A stretch of DNA of 6,035 bases, from contig JBOGXF010000007.1 of assembly GCA_050694275.1 (NCBI GenBank), positions 1 through 6,035 of the forward strand, given 5' to 3'. Every line of letters begins with the position of its first letter. Position 1 is the first letter of the stretch. A program made the position numbers and the translations under genes. Source of the DNA: JBOGXF01 sp050694275 (GTDB lineage Bacteria; Actinomycetota; CADDZG01; WHSQ01). Below the pieces are notes generated by a model, which was not told the origin of the DNA, ran no database searches, and worked only from the letters and a program-made list of their open reading frames with translations. This document shows positions 1 to 5,892 of the stretch, piece after piece.

Positions 1-128
1 CTGCGGGCGCTCCACCTTGACCCCGGCTCCGGGCCAACGCGGGGAGCGGCTACGAGGGACAGCACTTGTGGCAAACCGCAGGATCGCCTTGTCGGTTGAC
101 CGGTGGTCCTCCTACAGATAAGGGGCAG
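1..128. mobile_element. Possible end of an insertion element abutting a broken sigma-factor gene
   Basis: This stretch lies beyond the point where the minus-strand sigma-factor gene loses homology. Read on the minus strand from the breakpoint it begins CTGCCCCTTATCTG (128 down to 115). The first 11 bases match 9 of 11 positions of the IS50/Tn5 outer end (CTGACTCTTAT), and IS4-group elements typically begin with CTG. A plus-strand frame is open from base 2 to a TAA at 119-121, inside that putative terminal repeat, which would suit the 3' end of a transposase gene. However, its 39 residues (ending VDRWSSYR) resemble no transposase I recognise. The other end of the element and any target duplication would lie outside the window, so a rearrangement or an assembly chimera is equally possible. 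Low confidence. Confidence 0.25.
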
Positions 129-376
129 TAGCTCTCGAACCGGCTGCCGAGCTTGGGCCGAAACTTCTCGATCGCGTCCATGAGCCCGACGACTCCGAAG
201 CCGTACAGATCCCCCTGGCTCGCGCGGTCGACCCAACGTCGAAAGCGGCTCGCCACCCCCCGGACCAGCGGCAGGTAGTGGCACACGAGGGCGTCTCTTG
301 CCGCGACGTCCCGCTCCGAGCCCCACCGCTCCCAGAGCGCCGAGAGTTCTTCGACCATCCCCGAGATCTCTGTCAC
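50..376 (-). pseudogene. Truncated WhiG/FliA-like alternative sigma factor (N-terminal part only)
   Basis: The first 83 residues match the start of the WhiG/FliA (SigD) group of sigma-70 factors. LWERWG is followed by ARDALVCHYLPLVRGVASRF (region 2.1), then DLYGFGVVGLMDAIEKF and RFESY (regions 2.2-2.3); the family continues FETYAI.RIRGA. After Y83 (codon 128-130) the resemblance stops abruptly. The frame runs 25 more unrelated residues, with three cysteines, to a stop at 50-52. I checked the other minus-strand frames beyond the break and neither restores region 2.4, 3 or 4. The product would lack the -10 and -35 recognition parts and should not be a working sigma factor. I chose the GTG at 376-374 because AGGAGG (387-382) sits 5 bases ahead; a GTG at 394 in the same frame lies upstream of that ribosome site. 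It starts 160 bases downstream of tRNA-Asn. The family and the break are clear; the cause of the break is not. Confidence 0.75.
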
Positions 377-381
377 ATCAG

Positions 382-387
382 CCTCCT
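382..387 (-). promoter_or_regulatory. Strong Shine-Dalgarno of the truncated sigma gene
   Basis: AGGAGG is read on the minus strand at 387-382, five bases before the GTG at 376-374. It decides that start over the in-frame GTG at 394-392, which would place the ribosome site inside the coding region. Such a strong site suggests the gene was translated before it was broken. Confidence 0.65.
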
Positions 388-536
388 GAGCCACAACAAT
401 TGACTAGAGATAACAAGCTCAACAGATGGTCGCAGCAAGGCGAGCAATCCGCCATCCCCCGGCGGCGGGCGCGCGCTTCCCCGAACGAGTGGTAAACGAA
501 GAGACCTCGAAGACGGGCTCGGAGCCGTGAAGAAAG
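388..536. other. Spacer between tRNA-Asn and the truncated sigma gene
   Basis: No gene is supported here. Part is less GC-rich than its surroundings (about 390-430), as expected of a promoter region for the sigma gene, but I could not find a convincing -35/-10 pair. Just downstream of the tRNA 3' end there is an imperfect hairpin (about 514-529: a GGCT/AGCC core around a short CCG loop, extended past a bulged base) without a following T tract. I therefore do not call a terminator. There is no second copy of the tRNA 3' end that could mark an attachment site. Confidence 0.4.
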
Positions 537-610
537 CTCCGGGGGCGGGACTCGAACCCGCAACCTACCGGTTAACAGCCGGCCGCTCTGCCGAATTGAG
601 CTACCCCGGA
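537..610 (-). tRNA. tRNA-Asn (anticodon GTT)
   Basis: A complete cloverleaf can be folded on the minus strand. The acceptor stem TCCGGGG (610-604) pairs with CCCCGGA (544-538), with a G discriminator at 537. The D arm has GCTC/GAGC. The anticodon stem GCCGG/CCGGT, with one G-T pair, encloses the loop CTGTTAA (578-572), giving anticodon GTT (576-574), which reads asparagine codons. The variable loop is AGGTT, and the T arm GCGGG-TTCGAGT-CCCGC spans 561-545. No CCA is encoded: the next bases are CTTTCT. The gene lies in the same orientation as the truncated sigma gene downstream of it. Confidence 0.97.
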
Positions 611-629
611 ACGCTGGCGAAACCGCAAC

Positions 630-660
630 ATCCTATCGACCGACGCGCCGCCCTGGTGAC
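630..660 (-). promoter_or_regulatory. Candidate promoter of tRNA-Asn
   Basis: On the minus strand TAGGAT (635-630) fits the actinobacterial -10 pattern TAnnnT and ends about 20 bases before the tRNA 5' end at 610, a plausible distance for a short 5' leader. The only -35-like sequence upstream is GTCACC (660-655), a poor match at 19 bases spacing. The -10 is therefore suggestive and the -35 weak. Confidence 0.3.
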
Positions 661-723
661 CTATCGGCACTTTGAGTTATGACATTCAATAAGAGGCATA
701 CTGCGAGCACCGATATCGATCCA

Positions 724-730
724 GGGAGGT
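724..730 (+). promoter_or_regulatory. Ribosome binding site deciding the YtxH-like start
   Basis: GGGAGGT lies five bases before the ATG at 736. It argues for that start rather than the in-frame ATG at 679, which would place this motif inside the coding region and add 19 residues not typical of the family. The stretch from 661 to 722 is markedly AT-richer than the rest of the window and probably carries the promoter. TTGAGT (672-677) and CATACT (697-702) are candidate elements, but their 19-base spacing is not ideal. Confidence 0.6.
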
Positions 731-735
731 TGAAC

Positions 736-1026
736 ATGCGAGGGCGACTGGGCTTTCTCATCGGCTTCGGAGCCGGATACGTGCTCGGGGCCAAGGCGGG
801 CACCGAACGCTACGAGCAGCTCAGACGGCTCTACAACAACCTCCTCTCCTCCCCCGCCTTTCAGGAGGCGAGCGGCAAGGCTAAGGGGGCGGTCGGCTCC
901 GGAATCGGGCAGGCGAAAGACAAAGCTGCCGAGAGGGTTGCCAAGGTGACCGAAGCGGTGAAGGACCGGCGCGCCGACGACGGCTCCCCCGGCCTGTCGG
1001 TCGCGCCCCCGCCGTCGAACGGTTAG
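736..1026 (+). CDS. Small YtxH-like glycine-rich membrane-associated protein
   Basis: A 96-residue protein. Residues 3-22 (GRLGFLIGFGAGYVLGAKAG) form a short glycine-rich hydrophobic segment of the type that opens YtxH-domain proteins in actinobacteria, followed by ERYEQLRRLYNNL. Residues about 40-78 are rich in Ala, Lys and Glu and should form an amphipathic helix. The last 18 or so (DDGSPG...PPPSNG) look disordered. The probable picture is a single membrane-associated segment with a cytoplasmic helical tail; no enzymatic motif is present and the molecular role of such proteins is not established. The ATG at 736 is chosen for its ribosome site (724-730). The gene ends three bases from the rpoD stop on the opposite strand, so its transcript must end inside or antisense to rpoD. 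Family assignment rests on recognition of the N-terminal pattern only. Confidence 0.8.
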   Translation: MRGRLGFLIGFGAGYVLGAKAGTERYEQLRRLYNNLLSSPAFQEASGKAKGAVGSGIGQAKDKAAERVAKVTEAVKDRRADDGSPGLSVAPPPSNG

Positions 1027-1029
1027 GAA

Positions 1030-2298
1030 CTACTCGAGGTAGTCGCGCAGCTTCTGGCTGCGCGATGGGTGGCGCAGTTTGCTGAGCGTCTTCGACTCGA
1101 TCTGACGGATGCGCTCGCGCGTCACGCCGAACGTCTTGCCGACCTCCTCGAGGGTTCTCGGCTGACCGTCCTTGAGGCCGAAGCGCATCTCGATCACCGC
1201 TTTCTCGCGCCGATTGAGCGAGTGCAGTACCGACTCGAGCTGTTCCTGGAGAAGCTTGAAGGACGCGCGCTCGAGCGGAATGACGGCCTCGGAGTCCTCG
1301 ATGAAATCGCCGAGATGCGAATCCTCCTCCTCGCCGATCGGCGTCTCGAGCGATACCGGCTCCTGAGAGATCTTCTGGATCTCGCGCACCTTCTCGGATG
1401 GGAGCTCCATCTGAATGGAGATCTCCTCCGCGGTCGGTTCGCGGCCAAGATCCTGGAGAAGCTGGCGCTGGATTCGCGCCAGTTTGTTGATCGTCTCGAC
1501 CATGTGGACAGGGATGCGAATGGTCCGCGCCTGGTCCGCGATCGCCCGCGTGATCGCCTGACGAATCCACCACGTCGCGTAAGTCGAGAACTTGTAGCCC
1601 TTGGTGTAGTCGAACTTCTCTACCGCGCGGATGAGTCCGAGATTGCCTTCCTGGATGAGGTCCAGGAAGGCCATGCCCCGACCAACGTAGCGCTTCGCGA
1701 TCGACACGACGAGACGGAGGTTCGCCTCGACGAGATGACGCTTGGCCCGCGCTCCGTCGCGCACCTGCCATTCGAGATCGCGCAGTTCGCTACCCGACTT
1801 CCCGTTGCCCTCGAGCTTGTCGACCGCGATCAGCCCCGACTCGATGCGCTTGGCGAGCTCGACCTCCTCCTGCGCAGTAAGCAGCGCGACTCGGCCGATC
1901 TCCTTGAGATACATACGCACGGGATCATTGGTCGGCGCCTTGAGAGCCTGGTCGATCTCGCGCCGGGCGCGCCGGCGGGCCTCGTCCGCGTCCTCCTTCT
2001 CCTCTTCTTCTTCTGGGCCCTCCTCGCGAATCGATTCGTCCTCGACGATCTCGACGTTGAGTTCGACCAACCGCTGGTAGACCGCATCGGTGTCGTCGGG
2101 AGAGAGATCGAGGACCGAAAGCTCCTCGGCGAGATCGGCCGCGGTGATTGATCCCTCTTCCTGCGCGGCCGCGATGATCCGCTCGGCCTCTTTCTGGGCC
2201 TGTGCCTGTTTGGTGGCGGCTTGTTCGGAGGCGCCCGCCTCCGGTGCCGGCCCCGTCTGCTCGGTGACCTCTTGTTTGCTCAGTTGATTCTTCTTCAA
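1030..2298 (-). CDS. rpoD: Primary RNA polymerase sigma factor RpoD (SigA/HrdB type)
   Basis: A 422-residue primary sigma factor that directs RNA polymerase to housekeeping promoters. Residues about 37-87 fit a region 1.1-like domain, followed by a very acidic stretch (about 84-107). Region 1.2 is [16 protein letters not shown] (about 126-141). Region 2 spans about 182-270, with [19 protein letters not shown] and [14 protein letters not shown], the aromatic residues that melt the -10 element. Region 3 is about 265-335. Region 4 is about 356-422, with the -35 helix-turn-helix [20 protein letters not shown] and the end [16 protein letters not shown] typical of actinobacteria. The frame stays open upstream to an ATG at 2382, but that start would overlap the dnaG end by 74 bases. 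I prefer the TTG at 2298-2296, which has GGAG five bases ahead and falls just after the dnaG stop. The gene is the last of the dgt-dnaG-rpoD run, and its stop is three bases from that of the convergent YtxH-like gene. Confidence 0.96.
   Translation of the reverse strand: MKKNQLSKQEVTEQTGPAPEAGASEQAATKQAQAQKEAERIIAAAQEEGSITAADLAEELSVLDLSPDDTDAVYQRLVELNVEIVEDESIREEGPEEEEEKEDADEARRRARREIDQALKAPTNDPVRMYLKEIGRVALLTAQEEVELAKRIESGLIAVDKLEGNGKSGSELRDLEWQVRDGARAKRHLVEANLRLVVSIAKRYVGRGMAFLDLIQEGNLGLIRAVEKFDYTKGYKFSTYATWWIRQAITRAIADQARTIRIPVHMVETINKLARIQRQLLQDLGREPTAEEISIQMELPSEKVREIQKISQEPVSLETPIGEEEDSHLGDFIEDSEAVIPLERASFKLLQEQLESVLHSLNRREKAVIEMRFGLKDGQPRTLEEVGKTFGVTRERIRQIESKTLSKLRHPSRSQKLRDYLE
1043..1065. 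repeat. Perfect 8-bp inverted repeat in the last codons of rpoD
   Basis: TCGCGCAG (1043-1050) and CTGCGCGA (1058-1065) are exact inverted copies around a 7-base loop. A second, 5-bp hairpin (ACTAC/GTAGT, about 1029-1043) lies beside it across the rpoD stop. Because the YtxH-like gene and rpoD leave only three bases between them, these are the only visible hairpins that could serve transcript ends there. Neither is followed by a T tract on either strand, and the bases encode conserved residues (SRSQKLRD), so the symmetry may be coincidental. Confidence 0.35.
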
Positions 2299-2303
2299 TC
2301 TAA

Positions 2304-2307
2304 CTCC
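2304..2307 (-). promoter_or_regulatory. rpoD Shine-Dalgarno next to the dnaG stop
   Basis: GGAG (2307-2304, in context ACGGAG) lies one base after the dnaG TGA (2311-2309) and five bases before the TTG proposed as the rpoD start. A ribosome finishing dnaG would sit over this site, which suggests translational coupling. It supports the TTG start over longer alternatives. Confidence 0.6.
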
Positions 2308-2308
2308 G

Positions 2309-4123
2309 TCATGCTCCCTGAAGACCGCGCAACAGGTCACGTCGTTCGGCCTCGAGCCCGACGAGCTCGGTGAACAGCTCATCGTGGGTGGCCGGATTCT
2401 CGAGCGGATTGACGTCCTGGAGCGTGTCCCTCCGGGCCTTTATCTCGCGTTCCAAGCGGAAAACCCTAAGCCTCGTAAAGAGTTCCCGGAGACGGTCCGG
2501 GGCGTCGGAGGAGTCGACCTCCTCGGCCCCCACGGTGAGCTCGGTGAGAAGCGACAACGAGTCGCCCGACAACCGCCCCGCCAGGACGGTCGCGTCCGCC
2601 TTGCTTTCCGACCGAAGCAGGTCGGTGGCTTGCGAGAACAACTCGCGGCGAGCGGGGGAAGTGAAATGCGCCTCGGCTACCGCCTCCAGCCACGGGCTCG
2701 CTTCCTCGGAACGGACCAGCATCAATCGCAATGCCTCTCGTTCGACTTTCACATGACCGGGCAGGCGACGGTCCGCGGCCTGGTCGGATTCCCCTCTCGC
2801 CTCCCCCTCTTGCGTCGCGCTAGACAGCTCCTCGGTGAGGACCCGCTGAATCCCCTCCGAGTCGACGCCGATCCTTTCCGCCGTCATTGAAATGTATTGA
2901 TGACGAGCGATGGGATCAGGGTGCCACCCTAGCACCCGGACCGCCTCGCGCACCGCGCGCGCCCTCGCCTCGGGAGTGTCGAGCGGGAGCTTGCCGATCG
3001 TTTGATCGAGCTTGAACTCCAGCAATGGGCGCGCGGCATCCACGACCTTCCGGATCGACTCTGCTCCATCGTCTGCGACAACCTCGGCGGGGTCGCGTCC
3101 TGCCGGCAACGGCGCCACCAGGACCTCGATGCCAACGCGATTGTGGATATCGAAGCTCCTTTCCGTCGCCCCCTGGCCCGCGGTATCCGGGTCCAACATG
3201 AGAACGGCACGCTGAGTGAACTTCTTAAGCAGTTCAAAGTGGGTCTGCCCAAGGGCGACGCCGTTGGTCGCAACCGCTTCGGTGACGCCGGCTTCGTGTA
3301 GCGCGATGACGTCCGTGTAGCCCTCGACGACGATCGCCGAGGCCCCCCGGGCGATCGACGACTTCGCTCGGTTGAGCCCATACATGAGCCGAGACTTCGA
3401 GAACGCGGGGGTCTCCGAGGTGTTCAGGTACTTGGGGCCCTGGTCGCCGGTGAGGGCGCGGGCCCCGAAGCCGACGACGTCGTCCTGGAGGTTCCAGGTC
3501 GGGAAGATGATCCGCTGGCGGAAGGTGTCGTAGAGACTGCCGTCCCGCTCGCTCTGCCGCCCGAGGTCGGCCTTGAGGATCTCTTCCTGGGAAAAGCCCC
3601 TGGACAGCAGGTGCTTGCACAGGGCGTTTCGGCCCGGCGCGTAGCCGAGCAACCAGCGGCGAGCGATGTCGGCCCCAAACCCCCTGCTCTCGAGGTGTTG
3701 GCGCGCGTTGGCGGCGTCGGGTGAGCCCATGAGGGCCTCGTGAAAGAACCGGGCCGCGGCCGTGTTGGCCGCGATGACGCGCGCCTTGATCCCGCGGAAC
3801 TCCCGCTCCCCAGGGCGCTGCTCCTCGTAGCGGAGGGTGTAGCCGGTCTTGCGAGCGAGCCACTCGACCGCCTCGGGAAAGGGCAGGTTCTCGATCTGCT
3901 GGACGAACTGATAGAGGTTGCCGCCGGCCTGGCAACCAAAACAGTGGAAAAGGCCACGGGAGGAGTCGACGGTGAACGATGGGGTCTTCTCGGAGTGGAA
4001 CGGACACAGGCCCTTGAACGTGTGCGTTCCCGCCTTCTTGAGCGCGGTGTAGCCCGAGATCACCTCGACGATGTCGGCGCGCTCACGCAGCGCGTCGATG
4101 TCTTCTTCTCTGATCTTTGCCAT
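2309..4123 (-). CDS. dnaG: DNA primase DnaG
   Basis: A 604-residue primase, the usual length, that makes RNA primers for the lagging strand together with the replicative helicase. The N-terminal CHC2 zinc-binding domain is intact: ligands C40, H43, C61 and C64 ([11 protein letters not shown], then FHCFGC). The catalytic core includes [20 protein letters not shown] (231-250) and a TOPRIM domain with E267 in VVEGYTDV and D311/D313 in LMLDPDTAG, the acidic residues that hold catalytic metal. Residues about 370-430 fit a linker or helicase-contact region. The last 150 residues are weakly conserved and helical, as expected for the C-terminal helicase-binding domain. The ATG at 4123-4121 gives a normal family N-terminus, although the only Shine-Dalgarno-like motif (AGGA, 4139-4136) is a long 12 bases away. 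dgt ends 48 bases upstream and rpoD starts 10 bases downstream, so the three are probably co-transcribed. Confidence 0.97.
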   Translation of the reverse strand: MAKIREEDIDALRERADIVEVISGYTALKKAGTHTFKGLCPFHSEKTPSFTVDSSRGLFHCFGCQAGGNLYQFVQQIENLPFPEAVEWLARKTGYTLRYEEQRPGEREFRGIKARVIAANTAAARFFHEALMGSPDAANARQHLESRGFGADIARRWLLGYAPGRNALCKHLLSRGFSQEEILKADLGRQSERDGSLYDTFRQRIIFPTWNLQDDVVGFGARALTGDQGPKYLNTSETPAFSKSRLMYGLNRAKSSIARGASAIVVEGYTDVIALHEAGVTEAVATNGVALGQTHFELLKKFTQRAVLMLDPDTAGQGATERSFDIHNRVGIEVLVAPLPAGRDPAEVVADDGAESIRKVVDAARPLLEFKLDQTIGKLPLDTPEARARAVREAVRVLGWHPDPIARHQYISMTAERIGVDSEGIQRVLTEELSSATQEGEARGESDQAADRRLPGHVKVEREALRLMLVRSEEASPWLEAVAEAHFTSPARRELFSQATDLLRSESKADATVLAGRLSGDSLSLLTELTVGAEEVDSSDAPDRLRELFTRLRVFRLEREIKARRDTLQDVNPLENPATHDELFTELVGLEAERRDLLRGLQGA

Positions 4124-4171
4124 GGCTCGAACGCGTCCTGATCCGCGAGGAATTACCGGTGGGGAAGTCCA

Positions 4172-5164
4172 TCAATCATATGAGAGGCCGAGACTCGGGG
4201 AGGGGCTTCCGACGATGTCTTCGAAAGCTCGGATCGCGAAGCGATCGGTCATTCCGGCGACGTAGTCGACGGCCACGACCCTGGGATCGGCTTCGCCGTC
4301 ACCGGGGGCGGGCTTTTCGGCGTGATATTCGAGAAGGGTCAGCAGGATCCTCTCGACCGCCTGCTTGGTCGCATCCCCCATGCGCCCCAGGTACACCCGC
4401 TCGAACAAAAAGGCGCGGGTCTCCGCCATCGCCTGAAAGACCTCGGGGCTCATCTGAATCTCGTCGCGCTCGTCCGAGGCGGTCACGAGGTCCGTGACCA
4501 TCGTGCGAATCCGGGCCGCATGAGTGCCGCCGAGGATCTCGACGGTCGTCTCCGGAAGAGCTTCTTCGGTGAGGATGCCGGCCCGAAAAGCGTCGTCGAT
4601 GTCGTGGTTGATATAGGCGATCCGGTCGGCATACCGAGCGATCTGGCCCTCGAGGGTGGCGGGGAAGGTCGGCATCGACCACGTGTGGTTGGCGATGCCA
4701 TCGCGCACCTCCCAGGTCAGGTTGAGGTGCTCGAGAACCTCGACGATGCGCACGCTCTGGAGATTGTGGCGAAACCCCGGGTGGAACGCCGCGACGACCT
4801 CCTCTCCGAGATGGCCGAAGGGGGTGTGGCCGAGGTCGTGACCCAAGCAGATCGCCTCGACCAGGTCCTCGTTGAGGCGGAGCGCCCGAGCGATGGTGCG
4901 AGCGACCTGGGTGACCTCGAGCGTGTGCGTCAGGCGCACCCGGTAGTGGTCGCCCTCGGGCGCCAAGAAGACCTGGGTCTTGTGCCCGAGGCGCCTGAAG
5001 GCCTTGGAATGCACGATCCCGTCCCGGTCCCGCTGAAAAGCGGTCCTGAGATCATCCTCGGGCTCGGGTTCGTCCCGGCCCCTCGCTTTCTCGGCAAGAC
5101 ACGCTCGTGGGGCCAGGGTCTCCCTTTCGATTTGCTCTGTCTTGAGGCGGTAGATGTCGCTCAC
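4172..5164 (-). CDS. dgt: Deoxyguanosinetriphosphate triphosphohydrolase-like HD protein
   Basis: A 330-residue HD-domain phosphohydrolase of the dGTPase-like family, which cleaves dNTPs to the nucleoside and inorganic triphosphate and so trims the nucleotide pool. The signature run is present: RTAFQRDRDGIVHSKAFRRL (40-59), HKTQVF, then RLTHTLEV with H80, GHDLGHTPFGH with H109 and D110, and RYADRIAYINHD with D180. H80, H109, D110 and D180 are the expected metal ligands. H133 (FRHN) and H160 (ANHTW) match other conserved histidines. It is shorter than enterobacterial Dgt and matches the shorter dGTPase-like type, whose substrate preference cannot be read from sequence. The start is a GTG at 5164-5162. 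I see no Shine-Dalgarno, but a TAGCGT (5177-5172) seven bases upstream would fit a leaderless transcript. It heads the dgt-dnaG-rpoD run. This family has been linked to phage resistance elsewhere, but the setting here is housekeeping. Confidence 0.93.
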   Translation of the reverse strand: MSDIYRLKTEQIERETLAPRACLAEKARGRDEPEPEDDLRTAFQRDRDGIVHSKAFRRLGHKTQVFLAPEGDHYRVRLTHTLEVTQVARTIARALRLNEDLVEAICLGHDLGHTPFGHLGEEVVAAFHPGFRHNLQSVRIVEVLEHLNLTWEVRDGIANHTWSMPTFPATLEGQIARYADRIAYINHDIDDAFRAGILTEEALPETTVEILGGTHAARIRTMVTDLVTASDERDEIQMSPEVFQAMAETRAFLFERVYLGRMGDATKQAVERILLTLLEYHAEKPAPGDGEADPRVVAVDYVAGMTDRFAIRAFEDIVGSPSPSLGLSYD

Positions 5165-5171
5165 CGTTCAG

Positions 5172-5177
5172 ACGCTA
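5172..5177 (-). promoter_or_regulatory. Candidate -10 element for a leaderless dgt transcript
   Basis: On the minus strand TAGCGT fits TAnnnT and ends seven bases before the dgt GTG, so transcription would begin at or next to the start codon. No good -35 hexamer is visible at 16-19 bases. The motif is short and GC-rich, so chance occurrence is likely enough to keep confidence low. Confidence 0.25.
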
Positions 5178-5238
5178 GCACCGCGATACGACGGGTCTGG
5201 GGGCAGGGATTACCGGGTCGGGGGCGTACTAAGAGGCC

Positions 5239-5883
5239 ATGAAGCTACGAAGCGCAGTCCTTTGGCTGCTCGCCGTCACCATGGCGGCCACGCTCCCCGC
5301 CCACGCCGACCAGCTGCGGGCCATCGATGAGCCGGTCGTCCGAGGGCCGCTGCGCTTCGAGACCGAGGCGTGCCAACGCAAGCGCAAGGTCGTGAACGGA
5401 CGGGTGGCGGCGGTCGCCCGATCCTGCCTTCGCTTCTACTCGTTCGATCCCGGCCTCGAGACCGACGCTCGGCGCGACTACGGCGTCGCGTGGCTTCAAA
5501 CGGTCGTCAACCCGAAGCCCGGTTGGTGCGCGCGGGCGGTGCGCTCGGACCTCCTCATCCCCGACGGAGTGAGGCTTCACGCCCGGGCCCCCGCCAACAT
5601 GCGCACCAACAAGCCCGAGCGAAGGGTGGCGAGGTTGCGGGTCGATGCGCGCGGCTCGGCTGAGGAGATCGCAGGGGTCCGTCAGCCGTTCCGGCTCCAC
5701 CCCCGGCGCCTGACGCGTTCCGAGCGCAACGAGGGCGCCGTCTACAGCACCAACTGGGTCGGCGGCACCGGGCGCAAGGTCGCAGTTCCCTCCGGACTCG
5801 AGCTGTCCTGGCGAGCCAGCAACCCGGAGGTCGCCATCGACTTCCGCGTGGGCTTCCGCATCGACCGATCCGAGGACTGCTGA
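5239..5883 (+). CDS. Exported protein of unknown function with four cysteines
   Basis: A 214-residue protein that I do not recognise. Residues 1-23 form a clear Sec signal peptide: MKLR, a hydrophobic core (AVLWLLAVTMAATL), and AHA before D24, with no lipobox. The predicted mature chain is 191 residues, rich in Arg (RRVARLRVDARG, HPRRLTRSER), with cysteines at 45, 63, 97 and 214. C214 is the last residue, and the four could form two disulfides. Short alternating hydrophobic segments (VAIDFRVGFRI, LELSWR) suggest a beta-rich fold. No catalytic motif is apparent. The ATG at 5239 is chosen because it starts the signal peptide; AAGAGG (5231-5236) is only two bases before it, unusually close. The gene is divergent from dgt (74-base gap) and ends 9 bases from the ppdK stop, converging on it. 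It breaks the shared orientation of ppdK and dgt-dnaG-rpoD. Coding status is supported by the signal peptide and a stop that respects the neighbour. Confidence 0.8.
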   Translation: MKLRSAVLWLLAVTMAATLPAHADQLRAIDEPVVRGPLRFETEACQRKRKVVNGRVAAVARSCLRFYSFDPGLETDARRDYGVAWLQTVVNPKPGWCARAVRSDLLIPDGVRLHARAPANMRTNKPERRVARLRVDARGSAEEIAGVRQPFRLHPRRLTRSERNEGAVYSTNWVGGTGRKVAVPSGLELSWRASNPEVAIDFRVGFRIDRSEDC

Positions 5884-5892
5884 GAAGCTGCG

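Noticed and set aside
112..128. Leftover Tn5/Nextera adapter at the sigma-gene breakpoint
   Set aside because: The likeness to the mosaic end is only 9 of 11 bases at the start and is lost afterwards. A real adapter would match exactly.
505..536. Intrinsic terminator after tRNA-Asn
   Set aside because: The hairpin around 514-529 is short with a bulge, and no T tract follows on the minus strand.
881..1771. 296-codon minus-strand frame overlapping rpoD and the YtxH-like gene
   Set aside because: It overlaps two supported genes in another frame, and its Arg/Gly/Pro-rich translation is typical of shifted reading of GC-rich DNA.
1069..2151. 360-codon plus-strand open frame opposite rpoD
   Set aside because: It is the antisense mirror of an unmistakable rpoD. 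High GC at third codon positions removes stops from this frame. The translation is a low-complexity Leu/Arg/Asp mixture with no recognisable domain.
2299..2382. Longer RpoD starting at the ATG at 2382
   Set aside because: It would overlap the dnaG end by 74 bases, and the added residues ([14 protein letters not shown]...) are just dnaG read in another frame. The TTG at 2298 has a proper ribosome site.
4172..5164. dgt as part of an anti-phage defence island
   Set aside because: Some dGTPases act in defence, but here the gene sits directly ahead of dnaG and rpoD with no defence-type neighbours.
4322..5242. 306-codon plus-strand open frame opposite dgt
   Set aside because: It is antisense to the conserved HD-domain gene and runs into the start of the exported-protein gene. 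It shows no domain and has the composition of a GC mirror frame.
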